Part shown: positions 44,220 to 51,254 of the stretch, piece after piece
How positions within the stretch are numbered: the stretch's first letter is position 1
Layout: every line of letters begins with the position of its first letter
Assembly (NCBI GenBank): GCA_017398335.1
Contig: JAFQGK010000018.1
Location: 124,001 to 188,000, forward strand
Length of the DNA: 64,000 nt
Source of the DNA: Bacteroidales bacterium
GTDB lineage: Bacteria > Bacteroidota > Bacteroidia > Bacteroidales > UBA932
Reading direction: 5' to 3'
Program-made: the position numbers and the translations under genes
Notes under the pieces: model-generated
Databases searched by the model: none
Told to the model about the DNA's origin: nothing
Seen by the model: the letters and a program-made list of their open reading frames with translations, nothing else

Positions 44220-44426
44220 CTCCTTACCCACCTTACCCTCTCTGCCGTCCTTACCGTTCTTACGGACACTACCGTCATTACCCTCTTTGCTGACTTTGCC
44301 TTCATCGTCCTCATTGCAGTCATTGCCTTCATTGTCTTCATTGCCGACTTTGCCTTCATCGCCCTCATGGCAGTCATTGCCTTCATTGTCTTCATTGCAG
44401 TCATTGCCGGCACCGACCGGCAATCT
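44220..44426 (-). repeat. Palindromic element with 9-base tandem array, 3' of miaA
   Basis: Read on the minus strand, a 27-base head palindrome (44426 to 44400, stem TTGCCGG/CCGGCAA) starts at the very base after the miaA stop. It is followed by 20 consecutive in-phase units of 9 bases (44399 to 44220) of consensus GGCAATGAA. Units near the head keep the ATGA core; those far away drift (GGTAAGGAC, GGTAAGGTG). A superimposed 54-base period (44346-44399 against 44292-44345) has only three differences. Confidence 0.9.
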
Positions 44427-45455
44427 CTAAACCAAAGTCCAGTGTATGCGGATCCCCTTGCGTTCCATTCCGCGGAACCAGGTCATCTGGCGTTTCGCGA
44501 ACTGATGTATGGCCGTAGCCAGCTGAGTGCGCATTTCCTCATATGTCAGTTCTCCTGTTATATATAAGGTGACGAATTTATATTCCAGTCCATAATATAT
44601 AAGGTCTTCTGCCGGAATCGGCTTGTGCTCCGGTGCAAGTGCCGGATGCGATCCGTCTGTCAGGCCTCTGATTTCTTGTATCATTCCTTCTTCCAGGCGG
44701 GCATCGAGACGCTTGTCTATCCTGGCGTTGCGCTCGTCGCGGTCTACCAATGTTCCTATATAGTATGTGTTTTTCGGAAGGAAGGCTGTCCTCTTGACAG
44801 GATGTTCTGCTTCATAAATAGCGATTTCCAGTGCCCTGATAAGTCGTTTGCGTGTGTCGTAGTCCGTGGAATTGTGCAGAGGCTTTAGTGAAGCGAGCTG
44901 CGCGATGAGTTCTTCGTCAGACTTCTTTTCAAGTTCTGCTCTCAGCTTCGGATCTGCCGGCACTTCGGGGAGGGAGTAGCCGCAGGTGGCTGCCTCTATG
45001 TACAGACCGCTGCCTCCGCAAAGAATAGGTATGCCTCCACGGTCAACAATATCCTTATATGCCTTTTCGAAATCCCTCTGGTATTCGAAGATGTTGTATT
45101 TCGTTCCCGCCTCCACTATATCCATCAGATGATACGGAATCTCTTCGTACTCACTAAGATCCTTTCCGGTGCCTATATCCATTCCCTGGTATACCTGTCT
45201 GGAGTCGGCTGAGATTATCTCTGCACCGGAAGCCGTCATTCCCGACTTGATCGGGAATCTTTCAGCCAGCAAGGCGTTGATCTGTCTGGCAAGCCGGACA
45301 GCATAGCGGGTCTTTCCTGAGGCAGTCGGGCCCAGGACGCATATAAGGTCTATCTCACCGGACAGATATTTGTCCAGAATCTCTGCTGCATTGATTTCCT
45401 CGGCAGGCGGGAGCTCTGCCATCGGGGGTATGGGTGTGAACGGTTTCTTAGCCAT
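44427..45455 (-). CDS. miaA: tRNA dimethylallyltransferase MiaA with an in-frame palindromic insert
   Basis: 342 residues from the first ATG. It adds a dimethylallyl group to A37 of tRNAs reading codons that start with U. The P-loop GPTASGKT is at 42-49 and the substrate motif AEIISADSRQVYQGMDIGTG follows, but with about 16 extra residues between the first helix and that motif. Residues 66-74 (RFPIKSGMT) are encoded by a complete palindromic element. An ATG at 45422 would fit the predicted transcription start better and shorten the protein to 331 residues. The rest of the protein, including the zinc-free C-terminal part, looks normal. Confidence 0.93.
   Translation of the reverse strand: MAKKPFTPIPPMAELPPAEEINAAEILDKYLSGEIDLICVLGPTASGKTRYAVRLARQINALLAERFPIKSGMTASGAEIISADSRQVYQGMDIGTGKDLSEYEEIPYHLMDIVEAGTKYNIFEYQRDFEKAYKDIVDRGGIPILCGGSGLYIEAATCGYSLPEVPADPKLRAELEKKSDEELIAQLASLKPLHNSTDYDTRKRLIRALEIAIYEAEHPVKRTAFLPKNTYYIGTLVDRDERNARIDKRLDARLEEGMIQEIRGLTDGSHPALAPEHKPIPAEDLIYYGLEYKFVTLYITGELTYEEMRTQLATAIHQFAKRQMTWFRGMERKGIRIHWTLV
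45235..45260. repeat. Palindromic element inserted in frame in miaA
   Basis: 26 bases with the family layout GTCAT, stem TCCCGA, loop CTTGA, stem TCGGGA, ATCT. It begins exactly at codon 66 of miaA on the coding strand and preserves the frame. Confidence 0.9.
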
Positions 45456-45460
45456 ATCTG

Positions 45461-45468
45461 CAAATATA
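45461..45468 (-). promoter_or_regulatory. -7 element of the miaA promoter
   Basis: On the minus strand it reads TATATTTG, ending only 5 bases before the ATG at 45455. The predicted start falls on that ATG, so either the mRNA is leaderless or the ATG at 45422 is used (32-base leader). Confidence 0.6.
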
Positions 45469-45542
45469 CATTTTTTATGTCAATCCGCAGGGTTCTCTTT
45501 GCTTCGGAAGCATACTTCTGACAGTAAATCAAAAAAATGCAC

Positions 45543-45550
45543 TACATTTG
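45543..45550 (+). promoter_or_regulatory. -7 element of the smpB promoter
   Basis: TACATTTG matches TAnnTTTG. Predicted start near 45557 gives a leader of about 22 bases. No clear -33 element was seen. Confidence 0.6.
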
Positions 45551-45578
45551 CATTTCTGAAAGATATAAGTGAAAAGTT

Positions 45579-46028
45579 ATGCCGAAAGCAAAGAGCAGTG
45601 TAGAGATAAAGAACAGGAGAGCCTCGTTTGACTATGAGTTCATCGAGACTTTCCAGGCGGGTATTGTGCTGACCGGCACAGAAATCAAGTCCATCAGGGC
45701 AGGAAAGGCTTCTCTGGTGGACGCATTCTGTTACTTTAATTCCAATGAGCTGTATGTCAAGAATATGCATATAGCGGAGTACTGGTGGGGCAGTTGGGGA
45801 AAACATGACCCCCGTCGCGACAGGAAGCTGCTTCTTAGTCGTAAGGAACTCAACAAGCTCCAGAGGGCGGTCAAGGAAAAGGGATTGACCATCGTCGGTG
45901 TCAAGCTATATATCGCGGATAACGGCTATGCCAAGCTGCTGATTGCTTTGGCTCGAGGCAAGAAGGAATATGACAAGCGTGCCTCGATCAAGGAGAAGGA
46001 TCTCCGCCGTGAGATGGACAGAATGTAA
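45579..46028 (+). CDS. smpB: SsrA-binding protein SmpB
   Basis: 149 residues. It delivers tmRNA to stalled ribosomes for rescue and tagging. The family core is clear: [38 protein letters not shown] and the C-terminal [20 protein letters not shown], whose basic tail enters the empty mRNA channel. It is a single gene that converges on metK, with a terminator between. Confidence 0.97.
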   Translation: MPKAKSSVEIKNRRASFDYEFIETFQAGIVLTGTEIKSIRAGKASLVDAFCYFNSNELYVKNMHIAEYWWGSWGKHDPRRDRKLLLSRKELNKLQRAVKEKGLTIVGVKLYIADNGYAKLLIALARGKKEYDKRASIKEKDLRREMDRM

Positions 46029-46041
46029 TGCCTGATATATA

Positions 46042-46108
46042 CGACAAGCCCCTCGGGTCGCTAAGCAGAAGTATAGGGAAATGCTCAGCACCTCCGAGGG
46101 GCTTGTCG
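46042..46108. terminator. Large hairpin between convergent smpB and metK
   Basis: CGACAAGCCCCTCGG (46042-46056) pairs perfectly with CCGAGGGGCTTGTCG (46094-46108). Inside, GCTAAGCA and TGCTCAGC extend the pairing. It can serve both convergent genes, though T-runs are short. Confidence 0.75.
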
Positions 46109-46132
46109 TTTCCGGATGTCTCCGGTATGTTT

Positions 46133-47491
46133 TTAGAGTCCGAAAGCTTCCTTGACTATGTCGACGGAATCAAGGAGTTCCCAGCCGAAGAACTGCACGT
46201 ACTCGGTGGTCTTTACACCGTTGCGGACAAAAGTGACAGACTCCTTGTAAGGTTTGCGGCCAACGTGTCCGTATGCTGCAGTCGGCTCATAGATAGGCTT
46301 CTTGAGGCCGAACTTCTCGATGATCATCGCCGGGCGAAGGTCGAAGAGTTCGTTGATCTTTTCTGCAATGAAGGCATCGCTGAACTGCTTGCCCTTGAAT
46401 TCAGGACCCTGGATACCCTCTGTATCGATGGCTGCCGTGCCGTATGTGTTTACGAATATGCTGACAGGACGGGCAACGCCGATTGCGTATGATACCTGCA
46501 CAAGCATTTCATGTGCGACACCTGCCGCAACCATGTTCTTAGCTATGTATCTGGAAGCGTATGCTGCCGAACGGTCAACCTTGGAAGGGTCTTTTCCTGA
46601 GAATGCTCCACCGCCGTGCGCACCCTTACCGCCGTATGTGTCTACGATGATCTTGCGGCCGGTGAGGCCTGTGTCACCGTGAGGACCACCGATCACGAAC
46701 TTTCCTGTAGGGTTCACGTGAAGGATATAGTCGTTCTGGAAGAGTGCCGCTGTCTCAGCCGGGAGAGCTTCGATGAGCATAGGGATGAGGATGTTCTGAA
46801 CGTCCTCACGTATCTTCGCCTGCATTGCTTCGTCAACCCTTTTCTGACCGAACTGGCTGCATCCTTCTGCATATGACATATTGCCGAGAGTAGCAGGAGT
46901 GAATTCATCGTGCTGGGTCGAGATCACAATCGTATGCACACGTACCGGTCTGTTGGTCTCGCTGTCATATTCGATAGTGAACTGCGACTTTGAGTCCGGG
47001 CGTAGATAAGGCATGAGCTCTGGTGTCTGCTTGCGGATCTTTGCGAGGATCTGCAGGGCAAGATGCGAGAGAGCGAGTGGAAGAGGCATATACTCCTTTG
47101 TGTCGCGGCATGCATAGCCGAACATCATTCCCTGGTCTCCTGCTCCCTGGGCGTCAGCGTCCTCACCTACGACTCCGCGGTTGATGTCCACGCTCTGCTC
47201 GTGGAGTGCGGAAAGGATACCGCAAGAGTTTCCGTCGAACATATAGTCGGCATTGTTGTAGCCGATCTTGTTGATCACGCGACGTACGGTCTTTGGAATG
47301 TCTACATATGCGTCTTCAGAACGCACCTCGCCTCCTACTACCACGAGTCCGGTGCTGCAGAATGTCTCGCATGCCACCTTTGCTTCCGGATCCTGACGGA
47401 GGAACTCGTCGAGGATCGCGTCTGAAATCTGGTCGGATACCTTGTCTGGATGTCCTTCTGATACTGATTCTGATGTAAATAAATAGTTCAT
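46133..47491 (-). CDS. metK: S-adenosylmethionine synthase
   Basis: 452 residues; makes S-adenosylmethionine from methionine and ATP. Motifs: [20 protein letters not shown] (ATP site), [32 protein letters not shown] (phosphate-binding) and [19 protein letters not shown]. It is longer than the E. coli enzyme (384) because of insertions in the middle and at the end ([20 protein letters not shown]), as in other Bacteroidota. Its long leader contains a SAM-II riboswitch, a terminator and a tandem repeat array. Confidence 0.97.
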   Translation of the reverse strand: MNYLFTSESVSEGHPDKVSDQISDAILDEFLRQDPEAKVACETFCSTGLVVVGGEVRSEDAYVDIPKTVRRVINKIGYNNADYMFDGNSCGILSALHEQSVDINRGVVGEDADAQGAGDQGMMFGYACRDTKEYMPLPLALSHLALQILAKIRKQTPELMPYLRPDSKSQFTIEYDSETNRPVRVHTIVISTQHDEFTPATLGNMSYAEGCSQFGQKRVDEAMQAKIREDVQNILIPMLIEALPAETAALFQNDYILHVNPTGKFVIGGPHGDTGLTGRKIIVDTYGGKGAHGGGAFSGKDPSKVDRSAAYASRYIAKNMVAAGVAHEMLVQVSYAIGVARPVSIFVNTYGTAAIDTEGIQGPEFKGKQFSDAFIAEKINELFDLRPAMIIEKFGLKKPIYEPTAAYGHVGRKPYKESVTFVRNGVKTTEYVQFFGWELLDSVDIVKEAFGL

Positions 47492-47526
47492 TGTAGTTAT
47501 ATTTTATCTTTTATATTCTCTGGTCT

Positions 47527-47678
47527 GGATCCCCGATCAGGTCGGGGATGACATCTGTCCGGTCGGGGATGACATCTGTCCGGTCGGGGATGACATCTGT
47601 CCGGTCGGTGATGATGTCTGTCCGGTCTGGGATGACATCTGTCGGGTAGGGGGTGATGTCTGTCCGGTAAGCAGCAAC
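47527..47678. repeat. Palindromic element with 21-base tandem array in the metK leader
   Basis: A head palindrome (47527-47552, stem CCCCGA/TCGGGG around TCAGG) is followed by six units of 21 bases (47553-47678) of the form ATCTGTCCGGTCGGGG plus ATGAC. The first two units are identical, the third and fourth carry a few changes, and the last (ending AAGCAGCAAC) is barely recognisable. There is no inverted tail palindrome. The array lies inside the predicted metK transcript. Confidence 0.9.
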
Positions 47679-47704
47679 AAAAAAGCCCCACACAGATGCG
47701 GAGC
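47679..47704 (-). terminator. Intrinsic terminator in the metK leader
   Basis: On the minus strand GCTCCGCA (47704-47697) pairs with TGTGGGGC (47692-47685) around TCTG, followed by TTTTTTG. It lies 59 bases downstream of the SAM-II aptamer and about 190 bases before metK, so it could be the switch's expression platform. Confidence 0.75.
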
Positions 47705-47762
47705 CGTCACAAAACACAAAACATTGATATGAAAGCGGCCAGCACACGGCCGACCAAGGTCA

Positions 47763-47815
47763 ACATTTTAGCATTTTTTAACGTGGTTGCAAGCAGCCAA
47801 ATTTCTCCACACTTT
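47763..47815 (-). ncRNA. SAM-II riboswitch upstream of metK
   Basis: On the minus strand the leader contains the SAM-II H-type pseudoknot. P1 pairs GTGTGG (47812-47807) with CCACGT (47786-47781); P2 pairs TTTGGC (47801-47796) with GCTAAA (47772-47767). The conserved strings GCTTGCAACCACGTTAAA and TGCTAAAA agree with the known SAM-II consensus. The aptamer sits at the very 5' end of the transcript, which is usual for this class, and the regulated gene makes the ligand. A GC hairpin (CGGCC/GGCCG, 47736-47752) and a terminator follow. Confidence 0.88.
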
Positions 47816-47827
47816 CCTTTCGGGCTG

Positions 47828-47857
47828 CAAAGATACATAAATTTTTACATATGCAAA
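47828..47857 (-). promoter_or_regulatory. Promoter of metK
   Basis: On the minus strand TTTG (47857 to 47854), an 18-base spacer, and TATCTTTG (47835 to 47828). Predicted start near 47821 places the SAM-II aptamer first in the transcript and gives a leader of about 330 bases. Confidence 0.78.
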
Positions 47858-47919
47858 TTATTAGTAGTAAAAAGGCTGTCAAATTGTTATATTTGAGAAC
47901 GTGAAATGATAAAATATGT

Positions 47920-47927
47920 TATCTTTG
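47920..47927 (+). promoter_or_regulatory. -7 element of the 47,964 TonB receptor promoter
   Basis: TATCTTTG, with a second -7-like TATATTTG at 47888-47895. Two tandem starts are possible; the nearer predicts a start at about 47934 and a 30-base leader. Confidence 0.6.
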
Positions 47928-47963
47928 CAACCAGATTGAACCTATTATAACAATTAAAATATT

Positions 47964-50900
47964 ATGAAACAATCAATTAAGTATTTGCTGTGCACTTTGT
48001 GTGCGGTAATGTTTATGGGTGTTTCTGCTTTTGCACAGGTAACTACTTCCTCTCTTGGAGGTAAAGTCGTAGACAAGGCCGGTGAGCCTGTTATCGGTGC
48101 AGCAGTGGTTGCAACTCATGAGCCATCCGGAACCGTTTACGGTGTTGTTACAAACGAGGATGGTCGTTATGTTATCAACGGTATGCGTTCAGGTGGTCCT
48201 TACAAGGTAGAGATTTCTTGCCTTGGCTACCAGACTGTGATCAATACCGACATTACTCTTCAGCTAGGTGAGCCATATGCCCTTAACAGTGTTGTCAATG
48301 ATGACAAGGAGATGCTTAGCGAGGCTATTGTAGTAGCTCAGGCTACTTCAAGGTTTGCAGGTGAGAAGACAGGTGCTGTAACTAATATCTCAAGCAAGCA
48401 GATGGAGTCTCTTCCTAACATCAGCAGAAGCCTTGAGGATGTTTCTAAACTCTCTCCTTATGGTGGTAACGGATTGAATTTTGCCGGTGGTGACGGACGT
48501 TCGTCAAACTTCACAGTCGACGGTGCAAACTTCAATAACAACTTCGGTAAGACAAATGACCTGCCAGGTGGCGGAAACCCTATTTCCATTGATGCTATCG
48601 AGGAAATGCAGGTCGTTATCGCTCCATATGATGTCCGTCAGACAAACTTCATCGGTGGTGGTATGAACGCAATTACCAAGTCTGGTACAAACCAGTTCAA
48701 GGGTTCAGCTTACACTTATCACAAGAATGAGTGGATGAGAGGTAATACCAATTATCTTGGTGAGGAGTTCGGCAACCGTGCAAAGGAGAGAATCACGACT
48801 TATGGTGCAACTCTCGGTGGCCCTATCATCAAGAACAAACTCTTCTTCTTCGTAAACTTCGAGCAGAGCCAGAGCCCTAATGAGGTGAACCTGTGGAGAG
48901 CATCTGAGGATGGAGTGGCAGATCCGGATCATTACCTGTCGCGTGCCAAGATAGCAGATATGGAAGCTGTAAAGAAGCATCTGTGGGAGAACTACGGTTA
49001 TGATACAGGTTCGTATACAGACTATCCTGCTCAGACTTCAAATACGAAGGTGCTCGCACGTATTGACTGGAACATAACAGATAACCACCATCTTGCAGTA
49101 CGTTACAACTATACTCTTGACCGTGGATGGGTTCCGACAAACAGATCTTCCGGAAATGCTGTCCGCAAAGCTTCAGCTGACCGTATCTCGCAGTACGGAA
49201 TGGCGTTCGCAAATTCAATTTATTCAGATGACAATCTGGTTCATTCTTTTGCATTTGACCTCAACAGCCGTTTCTCGAACAATCTTTCGAACCAGCTCCT
49301 CGTGACATTCTCAAAGCTTGACAATGTCCGTGGTTCTACTTCAGACAAGTTCCCGTTCATTGACATTCTTGATGCTGATGATTATGCTGCAGGTAAGATT
49401 ATGCCTTACATCTCTGCAGGTTACGAGCTCTTCACTTGGAACAATGGTGTGCACAATAATGTCGTGACAGTAAAGGATGATATTACTTACTTTACCGGAA
49501 ACCACAAGATTACTGCAGGTCTCTCATATGAGTATCAGATGGTTGACAACTCATATATGAGAAACGGTACAGGTTACTATCGTTATGCAAGCCTTGATGA
49601 CTTCCTCAATCAGAGAGCCCCTGAGACAGTCTGCCTTACCTATGGTTATGATGGTGAGGAGAATCCTGCTGCACGTGTACGTTATCATCAGATCGGCGCA
49701 TACGGACAGGATGAGTGGACTCCTTCTGATAACTTCAAGCTTACATATGGTCTCCGTCTTGATATGATCGCTTTTGACAATCAGGATCTTATGACCAACA
49801 ATGCTATTCTTGACGTTGATTATAACGGTAAGCATATTGACACAGGTAAGTGGCCTACAACAAAACTCAGAGTATCTCCACGTATCGGTTTCACATGGGA
49901 TGTTCTTGGCAACAAGAGCCTTAAGGTTCGCGGTGGTACAGGTTTCTTCACTGGACGTCTGCCTCTCGTGTTCTTCACCAACATGCCTACAAACTCAGGT
50001 ATGGTTCAGAACCTTACTTCAATCTCTACAAGCAAGGACGGCAAGGCTCCAGCTGAGCTTCAGCAGTTTGCTGGTAAGATGATTACTGATGTGAACGAAT
50101 TCATCAAGAAACTTCATTCTATAGACCCAGAGAAGTATCCTTTGACAATCACTCCTGAAAAGGGTGTGATTACTGGTGCTATCCAGGCTGTTGATCCTAA
50201 GTTCAAGATGCCTACAGTATGGAAGACATCTCTTGCTGTTGACTATCAGCTTCCTGTAGGATTCCCTCTTACAGTTACAGGTGAGTTCATGTACAACAAG
50301 ACCATCAATGCAGTAATGCTTCAGGACTGGAATATGGTTGATCCGGATGGCTTCAGCCGTCTTACAGGTATCGACAACCGTCATATCTTCCCTGAGACCG
50401 GTTCAAAATACACTGAAACTAATGCATATGTGTTGACAAACACTAACAAGGGTTATGGCTATACAGCAAATGTTCTGATCAATGCTCAGCCTATTCCTGA
50501 ACTTAACATTGTTGCTTCTTATACACATACTGTTCAGAAAGAGGTTTCTGGTATGCCTGGCTCAAATGCTGAGTCTGCATTCACTTACATCCCTTCAATC
50601 GAGGGCCCTAACCATGTAGGCGTTCATAATTCGCAGTATGTTACCCCTGACCGTGCGTTCGTAAATCTTACTTACAATGACAAGGGCAACAACCATTATA
50701 CTCTCTTCTATGAGGCTTGGAGAGGTGGCGGAAACAATAGCTACATGTACTCTCAGGACCTCAATAAGGATGGTTATGCTTACGACCTTATCTACATTCC
50801 TGCGAAGGCTGAAGATGTTCTTTGGGCGACTCCGGAGGATGCACAGAACTTCTTCGCATTCGTAGAGCAGGATAAGTATCTCAGCACTCACAAGGGCCAG

Positions 50901-51239
50901 TATGCAGAGGCTTACAGCGTATACTCTCCTTGGGTTCACAGACTCAACTTCCGTTATGCTCATGACTTCAAGTTCAATATCGGCAAGTCTGTAAACACTA
51001 TTCAGCTTAATGTAGACTTCAACAATATCCTTAACGTGTTCAATCCGGCATGGGGTGTTGCCAAGTATATGAATCCTTCAATCAACGAGGGTAGAATCCT
51101 TTCTGTTGACCACATCAACAATGAAGGTGCTCCTGTATTCAAGTCAAACGTGAAGGCTGATACTCCTACATGGTTGCCATCCTCTGGACTTGGACAGTGC
51201 TGGTATTTCCAGGTCGGTATCAAGTATATGTTTAACTAA
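47964..51239 (+). CDS. Oar-like TonB-dependent outer membrane receptor
   Basis: 1091 residues. A signal peptide (about 1-25, ending SAFAQ) is followed by a carboxypeptidase-regulatory domain (about 29-115, LGGKVVDKAGEPVIGAAVVA), a plug region (about 130-250, NFTVDGANFNNNFGKTNDLP, ITKSGTNQFKGSAYTY) and a large barrel. This is the Oar/adhesin-like class of TonB receptors without a SusD partner. The next gene encodes a lipoprotein with OB-fold repeats that may act as its substrate-binding cap. Codon use is biased toward favoured codons, suggesting good expression. Confidence 0.93.
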   Translation: MKQSIKYLLCTLCAVMFMGVSAFAQVTTSSLGGKVVDKAGEPVIGAAVVATHEPSGTVYGVVTNEDGRYVINGMRSGGPYKVEISCLGYQTVINTDITLQLGEPYALNSVVNDDKEMLSEAIVVAQATSRFAGEKTGAVTNISSKQMESLPNISRSLEDVSKLSPYGGNGLNFAGGDGRSSNFTVDGANFNNNFGKTNDLPGGGNPISIDAIEEMQVVIAPYDVRQTNFIGGGMNAITKSGTNQFKGSAYTYHKNEWMRGNTNYLGEEFGNRAKERITTYGATLGGPIIKNKLFFFVNFEQSQSPNEVNLWRASEDGVADPDHYLSRAKIADMEAVKKHLWENYGYDTGSYTDYPAQTSNTKVLARIDWNITDNHHLAVRYNYTLDRGWVPTNRSSGNAVRKASADRISQYGMAFANSIYSDDNLVHSFAFDLNSRFSNNLSNQLLVTFSKLDNVRGSTSDKFPFIDILDADDYAAGKIMPYISAGYELFTWNNGVHNNVVTVKDDITYFTGNHKITAGLSYEYQMVDNSYMRNGTGYYRYASLDDFLNQRAPETVCLTYGYDGEENPAARVRYHQIGAYGQDEWTPSDNFKLTYGLRLDMIAFDNQDLMTNNAILDVDYNGKHIDTGKWPTTKLRVSPRIGFTWDVLGNKSLKVRGGTGFFTGRLPLVFFTNMPTNSGMVQNLTSISTSKDGKAPAELQQFAGKMITDVNEFIKKLHSIDPEKYPLTITPEKGVITGAIQAVDPKFKMPTVWKTSLAVDYQLPVGFPLTVTGEFMYNKTINAVMLQDWNMVDPDGFSRLTGIDNRHIFPETGSKYTETNAYVLTNTNKGYGYTANVLINAQPIPELNIVASYTHTVQKEVSGMPGSNAESAFTYIPSIEGPNHVGVHNSQYVTPDRAFVNLTYNDKGNNHYTLFYEAWRGGGNNSYMYSQDLNKDGYAYDLIYIPAKAEDVLWATPEDAQNFFAFVEQDKYLSTHKGQYAEAYSVYSPWVHRLNFRYAHDFKFNIGKSVNTIQLNVDFNNILNVFNPAWGVAKYMNPSINEGRILSVDHINNEGAPVFKSNVKADTPTWLPSSGLGQCWYFQVGIKYMFN

Positions 51240-51254
51240 TCCGATACGAATAGT

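Noticed and set aside
44174..44423. Open frames through the 9-base array, one encoding collagen-like tripeptides and others hydrophobic or Met/Ala-rich peptides
   Set aside because: A 9-base period keeps all frames open by arithmetic. The frames have no plausible start, overlap the palindrome, and drift with the array.
47497..47747. Arg/Pro/His-rich open frames in the metK leader
   Set aside because: They are translations of the 21-base array and change frame composition with each unit; no start signal supports them.
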